DNA of 64,000 bases from Rhizobacter sp. SG703. GTDB lineage: Bacteria; Pseudomonadota; Gammaproteobacteria; Burkholderiales; Burkholderiaceae_C. Shown here one piece after another: positions 17,336 through 27,219 of this stretch. The translations under genes were made by a program, and so were the position numbers. The stretch is from assembly GCF_012275445.1 (NCBI RefSeq), contig NZ_JAAZQK010000003.1, positions 186,001-250,000 on the forward strand. Reading direction: 5' to 3'. Below the pieces are notes generated by a model. The model worked only from the letters and a program-made list of their open reading frames with translations. It was not told where the DNA came from and made no database searches. Position 1 is the stretch's first letter. The number at the start of each line of letters is the position of its first letter.

Positions 17336-18061
17336 ATGGCCGGACATTCGAAATGGGCCAACATCCAGCACCGCAAGGGGCGCCAGGATGAAAAGCGCGG
17401 CAAGATCTGGACACGCGTGATCCGCGAGATCATGGTCGCGGCACGCCAGGGCGGCGGCGACGTCAAGGAAAATCCGCGGCTGCGGCTGGCGGTCGAGAAG
17501 GCGAAGGCCGCCAACATGCCGGCCGACACCATCAAGAAGAACATCGACAAGGCCACCGGCAACCTCGAAGGCGTCAGCTACGAGGAAATCCGGTACGAGG
17601 GCTACGGCATCGGCGGTGCCGCGGTGATCGTCGACTGCATGACCGACAACCGGGTGCGCACCGTCGCCGAGATCCGCCATGCGTTCAGCAAGTACGGCGG
17701 CAACCTCGGCACCGAAGGCTCGGTGGCCTTCCAGTTCAAGCACTGCGGCCAGTTCGTGTTCGCGCCGGGCACGAACGAGGACAAGGTGATGGAAGTCGCC
17801 CTCGAAGCCGGTGCCGAAGACGTGGTGACCGACGACGACGGCGCGATCGAGGTGCTGTGCTCGCCGGTCGATTTCGAGGCGGTCAAGGCGGCGCTCGAAG
17901 GCGCGGGCCTGAAGCCCGAGGTGGCCGAGGTCACGATGCGTGCCGAGAACACCGTCGACCTGGCCGGCGAAGACGCGCAGCGCATGCAGAAGCTGCTCGA
18001 CGTGATCGAAGACCTGGACGACACGCAGGATGTCTTCCACAACGCCGTTCTGGGCGAATGA
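17336..18061 (+). CDS. YebC/PmpR-family protein
   Basis: 241 residues, matching the family's usual length. The start [20 protein letters not shown] is nearly invariant in YebC proteins. Family members act as transcriptional regulators or, for YebC2/TACO1-type proteins, ease ribosome stalling at polyproline; both roles are plausible here, since polyproline proteins occur in this window. GAGGAG lies 6-8 bases before the ATG. It is the first gene of a long co-directional chain (yebC-purD-hemF-nadD-rsfS-rlmH-maf-rng), with 10 bp to purD. Confidence 0.95.
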   Translation: MAGHSKWANIQHRKGRQDEKRGKIWTRVIREIMVAARQGGGDVKENPRLRLAVEKAKAANMPADTIKKNIDKATGNLEGVSYEEIRYEGYGIGGAAVIVDCMTDNRVRTVAEIRHAFSKYGGNLGTEGSVAFQFKHCGQFVFAPGTNEDKVMEVALEAGAEDVVTDDDGAIEVLCSPVDFEAVKAALEGAGLKPEVAEVTMRAENTVDLAGEDAQRMQKLLDVIEDLDDTQDVFHNAVLGE

Positions 18062-18071
18062 GAGTGAACGC

Positions 18072-19364
18072 ATGAAAGTTCTGGTGATCGGCTCCGGCGG
18101 ACGCGAACACGCGCTGGCCTGGAAGCTCGCGCAGTCGTCGAAGGTGCAGGTGGTCTACGTCGCGCCGGGCAACGGCGGCACCGCGCTCGATGCGCGGCTG
18201 AAGAATGTGGCGATCACCGACGTGAAGGCGCTGGCCGACTTCGCGGTGGCCGAGAAGGTCGCGTTGACGGTGGTCGGACCCGAGGGGCCGCTCGCGGCCG
18301 GCGTGGTCGACGAATTCCGCGCCCGCGGCCTGCGGGTGTTCGGCCCGACCCTGGCCGCCGCGCAGCTCGAAAGCTCGAAGGCGTTCGCGAAGGATTTCAT
18401 GCAGCGCCACGGCATCCCGACCGCGCTGTACGCCACCTTCGACGACCCGAAGGCGGCGCATGCGCACGTCGACAAGCACGGCGCGCCGATCGTGATCAAG
18501 GCCGACGGCCTGGCGGCCGGCAAGGGCGTGGTGGTCGCGATGACGCTGGCCGAGGCGCACGAGGCGATCGACTGGATCCTCGGGGGGACCGAGACCGGCA
18601 ACCGCCTGGGCGTGCAGCACAACGCCGGCGTCGCGCGCGTCGTGATCGAGGAGTTCCTGCAGGGCGAGGAAGCCAGCTTCATCGTGATGTGCGACGGCAA
18701 GAACGTGCTGCCGCTCGCGACCAGCCAGGACCACAAGCGGCTGCAGGATGCCGACGTCGGCCCGAACACCGGCGGCATGGGCGCGTACTCGCCGGCACCG
18801 GTCGTCACGCCGAACGTGCATGCGAAGGTGATGCACGAGATCATCCTGCCGACCATCGCCGGCATGGCCCGCGACGGCACGCCGTTCACCGGCTTCCTGT
18901 ACGCCGGGCTGATGATCGACGACGACGGCGCGCCGAAGACGATCGAGTTCAACACCCGGCTGGGCGACCCCGAGACGCAGCCGATCATGATGCGGCTCAA
19001 GAGCGACCTGTTCGACGTGATGATGGCCGCGACCGACGGCACGCTCGACCAGGTCGAGCTGCAATGGGACCGGCGCGTCGCGCTGGGCGTCGTGATGGCA
19101 GCCGGCGGCTACCCGCTGGACCCGCGCAAGGGCGATGCCATCACCGGGCTGCCGGCCGAGCAGCCGGATGCGATGGTGTTCCATGCCGGCACCGCGCCGG
19201 CGGCCGGCGGCGTCGTGACCTCGGGCGGGCGCGTGCTGTGCGTCACCGCGCTCGGCGATTCGACCAAGATGGCGCAGCACCGGGCCTACGAGGCGCTGCA
19301 GGGCATCCACTTCGACGGCATGCAGTTCCGCCGCGACATCGGCCACCGCGCCATCAAGCGATGA
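18072..19364 (+). CDS. purD: Phosphoribosylamine-glycine ligase
   Basis: 430 residues, full length. Catalyses ATP-dependent joining of glycine to 5-phosphoribosylamine, the second step of purine synthesis. The N-terminal [17 protein letters not shown] is diagnostic; an ATP-grasp domain follows, with [11 protein letters not shown] and [12 protein letters not shown] (metal and ATP binding) in the expected places. The stop overlaps the hemF start (ATGA), which implies translational coupling. Linking purD to hemF and nadD is a housekeeping arrangement. Confidence 0.97.
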   Translation: MKVLVIGSGGREHALAWKLAQSSKVQVVYVAPGNGGTALDARLKNVAITDVKALADFAVAEKVALTVVGPEGPLAAGVVDEFRARGLRVFGPTLAAAQLESSKAFAKDFMQRHGIPTALYATFDDPKAAHAHVDKHGAPIVIKADGLAAGKGVVVAMTLAEAHEAIDWILGGTETGNRLGVQHNAGVARVVIEEFLQGEEASFIVMCDGKNVLPLATSQDHKRLQDADVGPNTGGMGAYSPAPVVTPNVHAKVMHEIILPTIAGMARDGTPFTGFLYAGLMIDDDGAPKTIEFNTRLGDPETQPIMMRLKSDLFDVMMAATDGTLDQVELQWDRRVALGVVMAAGGYPLDPRKGDAITGLPAEQPDAMVFHAGTAPAAGGVVTSGGRVLCVTALGDSTKMAQHRAYEALQGIHFDGMQFRRDIGHRAIKR

Positions 19365-20287
19365 GCGACACCGGCGCCGTTCGCGAGTACCTGCTTGGCC
19401 TGCAGTCGCGCATCATCGGCGCGATGGAGGCCGAGGGTGGCGATTCGTTCGTCACCGACCACTGGGTGCGCGAGCCCGGCGGCAAGCTCGAGGGCGAAGG
19501 CCTGTCGCGGCTGGTGGAAGAAGGGCCGCTGCTGGAGCGCGGCGGCTGCAGCTTCTCGCACGTGAAGGGCAAGGTGCTGCCGCCGTCGGCCACGCAGCAC
19601 CGGCCCGAGCTGGCCGGGGCGCCGTTCGAGGCAATGGGCGTCTCGCTGGTCTTCCACCCGCGCAACCCCTACGTGCCGACCGTGCACATGAACGTGCGGA
19701 TGCTGGCCGCGCTGCCGGCTGGCGGCGAACCGGTCACCTGGTTCGGCGGCGGCATGGACCTGACGCCGTACTACGGCTTCGAGGAAGACGCGCAGCACTT
19801 CCACCGCGTCAACCGCGAGGCGCTCGCGCCCTACGGCGACGACAAGTACCCGCGCTTCAAGCAGTGGTGCGACGAGTATTTCTTCCTGAAGCACCGCAAC
19901 GAGCCGCGCGGCGTCGGCGGTGTGTTCTTCGACGATTTCTCCGAACTCGGCTTCGAGCGCAGCTTCGAGATGCTGCGCGCGGTCGGCGACGCCTTCGTGC
20001 CGGCCTACCTGCCGATCGTGCAGCGCCGCAACGCGACGGCGTTCGGCGAGCGCGAGCGCGATTTCCAGGCCTACCGGCGCGGGCGCTATGTCGAGTTCAA
20101 CCTGGTGTTCGACCGCGGCACGCTGTTCGGGCTGCAGTCGGGCGGGCGCACCGAATCGATCCTGATGTCGATGCCGCCGCTGGTGAAGTGGCGCTACAAC
20201 TGGTCGCCCGCAGCCGGCACGCCGGAAGCCCGGCTGTACACCGACTTCCTGCGCCCGCGGGCGTGGGCGGAAGAGACGCCCTCTTGA
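19361..20287 (+). CDS. hemF: Oxygen-dependent coproporphyrinogen-III oxidase
   Basis: 308 residues. Converts coproporphyrinogen III to protoporphyrinogen IX with O2 in haem synthesis. Family signatures are clear: [40 protein letters not shown] and [18 protein letters not shown]. His and Asp residues for substrate deprotonation and metal are retained. It starts inside the purD stop (ATGA) and its stop overlaps the nadD start (TTGA). Presence of hemF implies growth with oxygen. Confidence 0.97.
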   Translation: MSDTGAVREYLLGLQSRIIGAMEAEGGDSFVTDHWVREPGGKLEGEGLSRLVEEGPLLERGGCSFSHVKGKVLPPSATQHRPELAGAPFEAMGVSLVFHPRNPYVPTVHMNVRMLAALPAGGEPVTWFGGGMDLTPYYGFEEDAQHFHRVNREALAPYGDDKYPRFKQWCDEYFFLKHRNEPRGVGGVFFDDFSELGFERSFEMLRAVGDAFVPAYLPIVQRRNATAFGERERDFQAYRRGRYVEFNLVFDRGTLFGLQSGGRTESILMSMPPLVKWRYNWSPAAGTPEARLYTDFLRPRAWAEETPS

Positions 20288-20877
20288 AGCGCATCGCGCT
20301 GTTCGGCGGCAGCTTCGATCCGGTGCACGCGGCGCATGTCGCGCTGGCCCGTGTGGCGTTGTCGCAACTCGGCCTCGACGAATTGCGCTGGGTGCCGGCG
20401 GGTCGCCAATGGCAGAAGCACCGCGACCTGACGCCCGCCGCGCATCGCGAAGCGATGGTGCGGCTGGCCATCGCCGACGAGCCGCGCTTCGCGCTCGAAG
20501 ACTGCGAGCTGCGCCGCAGCGGCGCGAGCTACACCTTCGACACCGTGCGCGCATTGCAGGCCGCCGAGCCGGGCGTCGAGTGGTTCCTGGTGATCGGCCA
20601 GGACCAGTACGCCGGGCTGCACAGCTGGGTGCGCTGGCAGGACCTGCTGCAGCGTGTCACGCTCGCGGTCGCGAACCGGCCCGGCGTGACGATGGCAGCG
20701 AGCGCCGAGGTGCAGGCGCTGCCGCACCGTGCGGTGCCGCTGCCGATGATGAACGTGTCGTCGACCGAGATCCGTGCCCGCGTGGCCCGGGGACTTGCGG
20801 TCGACGATCTGGTGCCCGCCCCCGTGGCGCGCTATATTGCCCAACACGCCCTATACAGAGGCGATCTCAGGAGTTGA
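20284..20877 (+). CDS. nadD: Nicotinate-nucleotide adenylyltransferase
   Basis: 197 residues. Transfers AMP from ATP to nicotinate mononucleotide in NAD synthesis. The nucleotidyltransferase motif [12 protein letters not shown] (about 8-19) and the C-terminal SSTEIRARV are both present. The best start is TTG at 20284, which overlaps the hemF stop (TTGA) and leaves the P-loop-like motif at the usual distance from the N-terminus; no ATG or GTG fits. The stop is directly followed by rsfS (zero gap). Confidence 0.95.
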   Translation: MKRIALFGGSFDPVHAAHVALARVALSQLGLDELRWVPAGRQWQKHRDLTPAAHREAMVRLAIADEPRFALEDCELRRSGASYTFDTVRALQAAEPGVEWFLVIGQDQYAGLHSWVRWQDLLQRVTLAVANRPGVTMAASAEVQALPHRAVPLPMMNVSSTEIRARVARGLAVDDLVPAPVARYIAQHALYRGDLRS

Positions 20878-21627
20878 ATGGACATCCGAAAACTGCAGCG
20901 CGCCATCGTCGATGGTCTGGAAGACGTGAAGGCACAGAACATCCTGGTCTTCAACACCGAGCATCTTTCACCGCTCTTCGAGCGCGTGATCATCGCGTCG
21001 GGCACCTCGAACCGCCAGACCAAGGCCCTCGCAGCCAGCGTGCGTGATGCGGTGAAATCGGGCGGCTTCCCGGTGTTGCGCACCGAGGGCGAGGACAACG
21101 GCGAATGGATCATCGTCGACTGCGGCGCCGCCGTCGTCCACGTGATGCAACCCTCGATCCGCGAGTACTACCACCTCGAGGAAATCTGGGGCGACAAGCC
21201 GATCAAGCTGAAGGTCGACAGCGCGCCGGCGAAGCTCGTGAAGGCCGAAGAGCCTGTCGCGAAGAAGGCGGCCGCGAAGAAGGCGCCGGCGAAGAAGGCC
21301 GCGGCCGGCAAGGCCCCTGCCAAGGCCCCGGCCAGGACGGCAGCAGCCAAGGCGCCGGCCCGGAAGGCCGCCCCGGCCAAGGCACCGGCACGCAAGGCCG
21401 CACCGGCGAGGACGGGCGGCGTGACGCGCACGGTCGGTGTCAAGAGCGCGGCACCGGCGAAGAAGGCGGCGGCCAAGTCGGCACCGGCCAAGGTCGTGGT
21501 CAAGAAGGTCGTCGCCAAGCCGGTCGCGGCCCGCAAGGCGCCGGCGAAGGCGGCACCTGCGAAGGCTGCAGCTGCGAAGAAGGCTCCCGCCCGGAAAGCG
21601 CCGGCCAAGAAGACCTCGCGCGCGTGA
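20878..21627 (+). CDS. rsfS: Ribosomal silencing factor RsfS with histone H1-like tail
   Basis: 249 residues. Residues 1 to about 115 are a complete RsfS (Iojap/DUF143) domain, which binds ribosomal protein L14 and prevents subunit joining in nutrient shortage; [16 protein letters not shown] and [10 protein letters not shown] are typical. The usual protein ends near there. Here about 125 extra residues follow, almost only Lys, Ala, Pro and some Arg and Val, in units such as KKAPAKKAA and KAPARKAAP, like bacterial histone H1-like proteins (AlgP/HctB type). The tail is strongly basic and disordered and may bind rRNA, DNA or polyphosphate. It is in frame and codon use is normal. The stop overlaps rlmH (GTGA). 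Confidence 0.93.
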   Translation: MDIRKLQRAIVDGLEDVKAQNILVFNTEHLSPLFERVIIASGTSNRQTKALAASVRDAVKSGGFPVLRTEGEDNGEWIIVDCGAAVVHVMQPSIREYYHLEEIWGDKPIKLKVDSAPAKLVKAEEPVAKKAAAKKAPAKKAAAGKAPAKAPARTAAAKAPARKAAPAKAPARKAAPARTGGVTRTVGVKSAAPAKKAAAKSAPAKVVVKKVVAKPVAARKAPAKAAPAKAAAAKKAPARKAPAKKTSRA

Positions 21628-22091
21628 AGCTGCTGCTGGTCGCGGTCGGCCAGCGCCAGCCGTCTTGGGCCGAGACGGCCTATGACGACTTCGCGAAGCG
21701 CTTTCCACCGGAAATGCGCCTCGAGCTGAAGGCGGTCAAGGCCGAGACCCGCGGCTCGCGCACCGCCGAGCAGATGATGGCGGCCGAAGCCGCGCGCATC
21801 GAGGCGGCGCTGCCGAAGGGCGTGCGCCGCGTCGTGCTCGACGAGCGCGGCGACCGGCTGACCAGCGTGCAGCTGGCGGCCCGCATGAAGGCCTGGCTGC
21901 CCGACGGGCGCGACGTCGCCTTCCTGGTCGGTGGCCCCGACGGGCTCGATGCCGACCTGAAGCGCAGTGCCGACGAGACGATGCGCCTGTCCGACCTGAC
22001 GCTGCCGCATGCCTTCGCCCGCGTGCTGCTGGCCGAGGCGCTGTACCGCGCCTGGACGCTGACGGTGAACCACCCTTACCACCGCGAGTAG
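21624..22091 (+). CDS. rlmH: 23S rRNA pseudouridine-1915 N3-methyltransferase
   Basis: 155 residues, exactly the family length. SPOUT-class enzyme methylating m3-pseudouridine 1915 of 23S rRNA. The C-terminal knot region has [10 protein letters not shown], and the end [15 protein letters not shown] is diagnostic. GTG start at 21624 overlaps the rsfS stop (GTGA). It follows rsfS as in many bacteria. Confidence 0.97.
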   Translation: MKLLLVAVGQRQPSWAETAYDDFAKRFPPEMRLELKAVKAETRGSRTAEQMMAAEAARIEAALPKGVRRVVLDERGDRLTSVQLAARMKAWLPDGRDVAFLVGGPDGLDADLKRSADETMRLSDLTLPHAFARVLLAEALYRAWTLTVNHPYHRE

Positions 22092-22103
22092 CCGTCCCCC
22101 GGA

Positions 22104-22706
22104 ATGCACGACTTCATCTATCTCGCGTCGCAGAGCCCGCGCCGCCGCCAGCTGCTCGACCAGATCGGCGTGCGCCACGAACTGCTGCTGCCCGGTGCCG
22201 ACGAAGACGCCGAGGCGCTCGAAGCCGAGCGGCCCGGCGAGCTGCCGGCCGACTACGTCGAGCGGGTGACGCTGGCCAAGCTGGCCGCAGCGCGCAAGCG
22301 CCATGCGGCGCGCGGGCTGCCGGCTGCGCCGATCCTGTGCTCCGACACCACGGTCGCGGTGGGCCGGCGCATCCTCGGCAAGCCGGCCGATGCCGACGAC
22401 GCGCGCCGCGTGCTCGAACGGCTGTCGGGCCGCACGCACCGCGTGCTGACCGCGGTGGCGCTGGCCAGTGGCCGGCGCCGCGAGCTGCTGGTCAACGTCT
22501 CGCGCGTCGACGTGGCGCCGCTGCCGGCGGCATGGATCGACGCCTACGTCGCGAGCGGCGAGCCGTTCGGCAAGGCCGGCTCGTACGCGATCCAGAGCGC
22601 GATGGCCGGCTGGATCCGCCGCATCGCCGGCAGTCACTCCGGTATCATGGGTTTGCCCCTGTACGAAACGGCCCAACTGCTGAGACAAGCGCGCGTCAGG
22701 TTCTGA
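22104..22706 (+). CDS. Maf-family nucleotide pyrophosphatase (YhdE-like)
   Basis: 200 residues. Maf proteins hydrolyse non-canonical or excess nucleoside triphosphates (dTTP/UTP in the YhdE group). The motif SQSPRRRQLL near the N-terminus, CSDTTVAVGRRILGKP (about 74-89) and the GSHSGIMGLPLYET end are characteristic. Located 12 bp after rlmH and 25 bp before rng, as commonly seen in Beta- and Gammaproteobacteria. Substrate preference is inferred from the resemblance, not from a defined residue test. Confidence 0.93.
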   Translation: MHDFIYLASQSPRRRQLLDQIGVRHELLLPGADEDAEALEAERPGELPADYVERVTLAKLAAARKRHAARGLPAAPILCSDTTVAVGRRILGKPADADDARRVLERLSGRTHRVLTAVALASGRRRELLVNVSRVDVAPLPAAWIDAYVASGEPFGKAGSYAIQSAMAGWIRRIAGSHSGIMGLPLYETAQLLRQARVRF

Positions 22707-22731
22707 CGCCGCCGCCGCAACAAGAGCGCCC

Positions 22732-24237
22732 ATGCAAGACATCCTCATCAACTGGGCACCCCAGGAGACCCGTGTCGCGGTCGTCGAGAACGGCGCGGTG
22801 CAGGAACTCCACCTCGAACGCACGCTCGAACGCGGCCTCGTCGGCAACATCTACGCCGGCCGCGTCGCCCGCGTGCTGCCGGGCATGCAATCGGCCTTCA
22901 TCGACATCGGCCTCGAACGCGCGGCCTTCCTGCATGTGGCCGACGTGCACGTCGCCGGCAGCAGCCCGCGCAACGACCACGCGCCGGGCGCCGCGCCGCC
23001 GCTGCCGATCGAGCGGCTGGTGTTCGAAGGCCAGACGCTGACCGTGCAGGTCATCAAGGACCCGATCGGCACCAAGGGCGCGCGGCTGTCCACGCAGATC
23101 AGCATCGCCGGGCGCATGCTGGTGTTCCTGCCGCAGGACGACCACCTCGGCATCTCGCAGAAGATCGGCTCGCACGAGCTGCGCGACCAGCTGCGCACCC
23201 GCATGAACGAGCTGACCGGCAAGACCGAAGGTGGGCAACCGCCGGCCACGCCGTATGCCGGCGGCGGCTTCATCCTGCGCACCAACGCCGAGGACGCTAC
23301 CGACGTCGAACTGGCCGACGACATCGCCTACCTGCGCAAGACCTGGGGCACGATCCGCGAACGCAGCTTCAAGTCGCCACCCGGCACGCTGCTGCACCAG
23401 GACCTGAGCCTGGTCGAGCGCGTGCTGCGCGACCTCGTGAACGACGCGACGCAGTCGATCCGCATCGATTCGCTGATGCAGTACGAGCAACTGCTCGCGT
23501 TCGGCGGCGAGTACACGCCGGGCTCGGTCGGCAAGCTGCAGCATTACAAGGGCGAACGGCCGATCTTCGACCTGTACAACATCGACGAGGAGATCGCGCG
23601 GGCGCTGGCGCGGCGCGTCGACCTGAAGTCGGGTGGCTACCTGATCATCGACCAGACCGAGGCGCTGACGACGATCGACGTGAACACCGGCGGCTATGTC
23701 GGGGCGCGCAACTTCGACGACACGATCTTCAAGACCAACCTCGAGGCCGCGCAGGCCATCGCGCGCCAGCTGCGGCTGCGCAACCTCGGCGGCATCATCA
23801 TCATCGACTTCATCGACATGGCGCGCGACGAGCACCAGGGCACGGTGCTCGGCGAGCTGCGCAAGCAGCTGTCGCGCGACCGCACCAAGATCACGGTGAG
23901 CGGTTTCACGCAGCTCGGGCTGGTGGAAATGACGCGCAAGCGCACCCGCGAATCGCTCGCGCACATGCTGTGCGAGCCGTGCCCTACCTGCGGCGGCAAG
24001 GGCCAGGTGAAGACGCCGCGCAGCGTGTGCTACGACATCCTGCGCGAGATCCTGCGCGAGGCGCGGCAGTTCGACCCGAAGGAGTTCCGCGTGATCGCGG
24101 CACCGGCGGTGGTCGAGATGCTGCTCGACGAGGAGAGCCAGCACCTGGCCGGCCTGAGCGATTTCATCGGCAAGCCGATCTCGCTGCAGGCGGAGGCGGC
24201 GGGCTCGCCGGAGGCCTACGACATCGTGCTGATGTAG
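22732..24237 (+). CDS. rng: Ribonuclease G
   Basis: 501 residues. Endoribonuclease that matures the 16S rRNA 5' end and degrades mRNAs. An S1 RNA-binding domain is split around residues 35-130 (GNIYAGRVARVLPGMQSAFIDIG). The catalytic domain has TIDVNTGGYVG and IIIIDFIDM (metal-binding aspartates). Zinc-link cysteines occur in CEPCPTCGGKG. It lacks the long C-terminal degradosome scaffold of RNase E, which identifies it as RNase G. It ends the chain from yebC; the next gene converges with a 24-bp gap. Confidence 0.96.
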   Translation: MQDILINWAPQETRVAVVENGAVQELHLERTLERGLVGNIYAGRVARVLPGMQSAFIDIGLERAAFLHVADVHVAGSSPRNDHAPGAAPPLPIERLVFEGQTLTVQVIKDPIGTKGARLSTQISIAGRMLVFLPQDDHLGISQKIGSHELRDQLRTRMNELTGKTEGGQPPATPYAGGGFILRTNAEDATDVELADDIAYLRKTWGTIRERSFKSPPGTLLHQDLSLVERVLRDLVNDATQSIRIDSLMQYEQLLAFGGEYTPGSVGKLQHYKGERPIFDLYNIDEEIARALARRVDLKSGGYLIIDQTEALTTIDVNTGGYVGARNFDDTIFKTNLEAAQAIARQLRLRNLGGIIIIDFIDMARDEHQGTVLGELRKQLSRDRTKITVSGFTQLGLVEMTRKRTRESLAHMLCEPCPTCGGKGQVKTPRSVCYDILREILREARQFDPKEFRVIAAPAVVEMLLDEESQHLAGLSDFIGKPISLQAEAAGSPEAYDIVLM

Positions 24238-24261
24238 CGCCGGCCGGGACCCTCCGGCGGC

Positions 24262-24972
24262 TCACTTCACCGCCTCGAACTCCCACAGCAGGTGCGCCTT
24301 GCGGCGCTCGTTGATCCCGTGGTCCTTGCCGCGCAGCAGCCGCACGGCGTCGCGCAGCGTGTACGCGATCCAGCGCAGCGGCTGGCGGCGCTTGCGGCGC
24401 TGGCGCTCCAGCGCCTCGCGCTCGGCGGCTTTCTCCGGCCCGGTGAAGTCCAGGTTGTGGTGCCGCACCCAGTGCGCGCGCACCAGCCGGAAGCGCCCCT
24501 CGAAGCCGTAGATGCGACCGAACGGCGTCTCGCCGCAGAAGTACTCGTGCGTGCGGTCGGTGATGATGTTGACGTGCGTCGGATCCTGGAAAGCCTCCGG
24601 CTGCGGGTAGGCCGGCGTCACCGCGTACAGCCTCCCGCCCGGCGCCAGCACGCGCCAGATCTCGTTCATCAGCGCGATGAACGGCAGGATGGTGCGACGC
24701 TCGTCGGGCACGGCCAGCACGCGCGGGATGTGCTCGATGAAGTCGAAGGCCGAGACCGAGCCGAACATGCCGTCGGGGTACGGAATCGGGTCGAGCGCCA
24801 GGTTGGCGACTCGCGATTCGAAATCGGGCGTCGGCGGCAGCGGCCGGATGTCGACCCCGAACAACCGCTGCTGGCGGTAGGGGTTGCGCGGGAACTTGCC
24901 GCAGCCCAGGTCCAGGTGGGTGTCCGGCAGGCCGCCGGGCAGGGTCGGGTGGGCGGCGGATGCGTTCGTCAT
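24262..24972 (-). CDS. SAM-dependent methyltransferase (type 11)
   Basis: 236 residues. Rossmann-fold methyltransferase: motif I is HLDLGCGKFPRNPY (SAM binding; about 19-32), then the acidic residue in GVDIRP. FDFIEHIP and EIWRVLAPGGRLY are typical of the type 11 family. The C-terminus is basic. Stop of the WbsX-like gene overlaps this start (ATGA), so the two are coupled; probably it methylates a surface glycan precursor (inference from neighbours). It converges with rng. Confidence 0.85.
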   Translation of the reverse strand: MTNASAAHPTLPGGLPDTHLDLGCGKFPRNPYRQQRLFGVDIRPLPPTPDFESRVANLALDPIPYPDGMFGSVSAFDFIEHIPRVLAVPDERRTILPFIALMNEIWRVLAPGGRLYAVTPAYPQPEAFQDPTHVNIITDRTHEYFCGETPFGRIYGFEGRFRLVRAHWVRHHNLDFTGPEKAAEREALERQRRKRRQPLRWIAYTLRDAVRLLRGKDHGINERRKAHLLWEFEAVK

Positions 24973-26081
24973 GGCGTGTTGTTCCCGCGTGGGGTGTGGG
25001 TGAGTTCGGCAACGATGTCCAGCAACTGCATGCCGTGGTGGGTGTCGGGCTCCAGGTAGGTGCCCTCGGCCCATTCGTTCCACGCATTGAAGAACACGAA
25101 CGGCGCGCCGCTGCTGCGTGCCTTCTGCAGTTGCGCGGCCAGGCCGCGGCGGAAGGTGCGCAGGCTGAAGTTGCGCAGCACCAGGCCGTGCGCGCCGCGG
25201 CGCGCGCTGTTGTCCCAGTCGGCGAACGCGCCGGGGTAGGTGCCCGCCGCCAGCGGACGGCGCCGGATCAGCTGCCACAGGCGACCGTAGTCGTGGCTGT
25301 CGAGGCGGTGCGAGCGTGCCTCGGGCGACAGCCAGTGGCACAGCTTCGCCACCTGGCGCGAGATGCGCTGGCGCATGCGGTACCCCCTCGGCTGGTCGTG
25401 CTTCAGCGTGTACATCGGCTCGAACTGGACCTGGGCATCCGCCAACCGGCTCTGCGCACCCGCGACGTAGGCCGTCTGCATCGCGACGACGTGCAAGCCC
25501 GGCAGGCCGGCCTCGGCCGCCAGCGCCCGCCAGCGCGCCAGCATCGGCTCGAAGGTCGGAATGCTCTCGCAGCGGTAGACCAGCAGCATCGGCCGGCCGT
25601 CGACGCGGATGTAGCGCGGGTCGCGGAAGCTGCGCAGCAGGCTGGCGAAATGCAGGTCCCAGTCGGGCTCGTCGCCATACGACTGCGGCATCAGCACGTC
25701 GCGCTCGCCGCCGTCCCAGGCGCGGGTCCACGGTTCGTTGGCCCACGCGAGGCAGAACGGGAAGTCGGGGCGGCCCTCGTCGAGCAACGCCTCGATCGGG
25801 CGTTCGAGCAACTGCTTGCCGTTGAACCAGTAGTGGTAGTAGCAGAAGCCGTGCACGCCGTGGCGGCGCGCCAGGTCGGCCTGCCATTCGCGTGTCTCGC
25901 GCTGCATCAAGTCGTAGTAGCGGTCGCCGGCGGGAACGCGCGGCTGCCGGTGCCCGCGGTAGAGCGGCTTCGCACGCCGGACGTTGGTCCATTCGGTGAA
26001 GCCCTGGCCCCACCAGCGGTTGTTCTCTTCGATCTCGTGAAACTGCGGCAGGTGGAAGGCAATGATCTTCGGTTCGGACAT
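24969..26081 (-). CDS. WbsX-like glycan protein (GH99-like)
   Basis: 370 residues, no signal peptide. Begins KIIAFHLPQFHEIEENNRWWG, the start of the WbsX/glycosyltransferase-associated family. FTEWTNVRRAKPL, FCYYHYWF, WANEPWTRAWDG and FFNAWNEWAEGTYLEP show the conserved acidic and aromatic residues of a GH99-like TIM barrel. Members sit in O-antigen and capsule gene clusters, acting on glycans in the cytoplasm or as glycan-modifying enzymes; exact reaction unknown. Divergent from the DUF5672 gene; 26082-26244 must hold two promoters. It is coupled to the methyltransferase. Confidence 0.88.
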   Translation of the reverse strand: MSEPKIIAFHLPQFHEIEENNRWWGQGFTEWTNVRRAKPLYRGHRQPRVPAGDRYYDLMQRETREWQADLARRHGVHGFCYYHYWFNGKQLLERPIEALLDEGRPDFPFCLAWANEPWTRAWDGGERDVLMPQSYGDEPDWDLHFASLLRSFRDPRYIRVDGRPMLLVYRCESIPTFEPMLARWRALAAEAGLPGLHVVAMQTAYVAGAQSRLADAQVQFEPMYTLKHDQPRGYRMRQRISRQVAKLCHWLSPEARSHRLDSHDYGRLWQLIRRRPLAAGTYPGAFADWDNSARRGAHGLVLRNFSLRTFRRGLAAQLQKARSSGAPFVFFNAWNEWAEGTYLEPDTHHGMQLLDIVAELTHTPRGNNTP

Positions 26082-26244
26082 CGGATGACAGCGGAATCGG
26101 CTTTGTTTCTTCGGATGTCGAAGTCTAGTGGTTGTCGCTGCCGCCTCCTGCATCCAGCTTGACGACGACAGGACACGGACAATCCGCCGACAATCCGTCG
26201 CAGCTTGCCGATTCTTTTTCCCGTATTCCGACGATGGCGCCCAC

Positions 26245-27219
26245 ATGACCTCCTTGAGCCTGCCGCAGGTGACCCTCTGCTGTGTCGACTCGACCCCGCG
26301 ACTCGACTGGTCGCTGAAGGCCTTGCGGCGCTGCCTCGCGCAGGTGTCGTTCGGCGATGCCTTCCTGTGCACGGACCGCGCTTCGCTGGCCGGCCAGGCG
26401 CTGCCCGACGGGCTGCGCTGGATCGAGATCGCGCCGCTGGACGGCATCGAGGTCTATTCCGATTTCATGATCAAGGGGCTCGCGCCGCACCTGCGCACCA
26501 GCCACCTGCTGGTGGTGCAGTGGGACGGCTACGTGCTGAACCCGTCGGCCTGGCGCGACGAGTTCCTGTCGGTCGACTACATCGGCGCGCCGTGGAACCA
26601 CATCCCGCAGCCGTGGAAGGTCGGCAACGGCGGCTTCTCGCTGCGCTCCGCGCGGCTGCTGCAGGCGCTGCAGGATCCGGCGTTCGTGCCGGCCCATCCG
26701 GAAGACCTCTACATCTGCAAGACGCAGCGGACGGCGCTCGAGGCCCGCGGGCTGCGCTTCGCGCCGCTCGAGATGGCCGAACGCTTCGCGGTCGAGGACG
26801 GCGCGCTGTCGGCCGGGGTGTTCGGCTTCCACGGGCCGTACCACCTGCCGGCCCTGCTGCCGCCCGCCGAGGTGCTGGCCTTCGTCGAATCGCTGCCCAC
26901 CCGCGCGCTGCGGGCGCACTACTTCGGCAGCCTGCTGCGCGAACTGGTGCGCGGCGCGCGGCGCGATCCGGCGCTGCAGCCGGCGCTGGCGGCCTTCGAG
27001 CGGCTGGTGCTGCGGGCGATCGACGAGTTCGACGACCCGGCCAGCCTGTCGCCGCAGGCGCTCGGCATGCTGAAGGCACTGATCCGCCACGGCCCGCATG
27101 CGGCTGCCGCCCGGCTGCTGGCGCGCCGGCGCGCGGCCTCGGGCCGGCGTTTCGGCGAGCCGAAGCTGTGGCTGCGCCTGCAATACAACGCACTGCGCGC
27201 GGCAGTGCAGGCCCGATGA
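26245..27219 (+). CDS. DUF5672-family protein, likely glycosyltransferase
   Basis: 324 residues. PQVTLCCVDSTPRLDWSLKALRRCL starts the DUF5672 domain; HLLVVQWDGYVLNPSAW and the motif FLSVDYIGAPWNH (DxD-like acidic stretch) indicate a GT-A-type nucleotide-sugar binding fold. The C-terminal ~90 residues are helical and basic. ATG at 26245 starts the domain immediately; earlier in-frame starts add an unlikely leader. The stop overlaps the next gene (ATGA). Substrate unknown. Confidence 0.8.
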   Translation: MTSLSLPQVTLCCVDSTPRLDWSLKALRRCLAQVSFGDAFLCTDRASLAGQALPDGLRWIEIAPLDGIEVYSDFMIKGLAPHLRTSHLLVVQWDGYVLNPSAWRDEFLSVDYIGAPWNHIPQPWKVGNGGFSLRSARLLQALQDPAFVPAHPEDLYICKTQRTALEARGLRFAPLEMAERFAVEDGALSAGVFGFHGPYHLPALLPPAEVLAFVESLPTRALRAHYFGSLLRELVRGARRDPALQPALAAFERLVLRAIDEFDDPASLSPQALGMLKALIRHGPHAAAARLLARRRAASGRRFGEPKLWLRLQYNALRAAVQAR

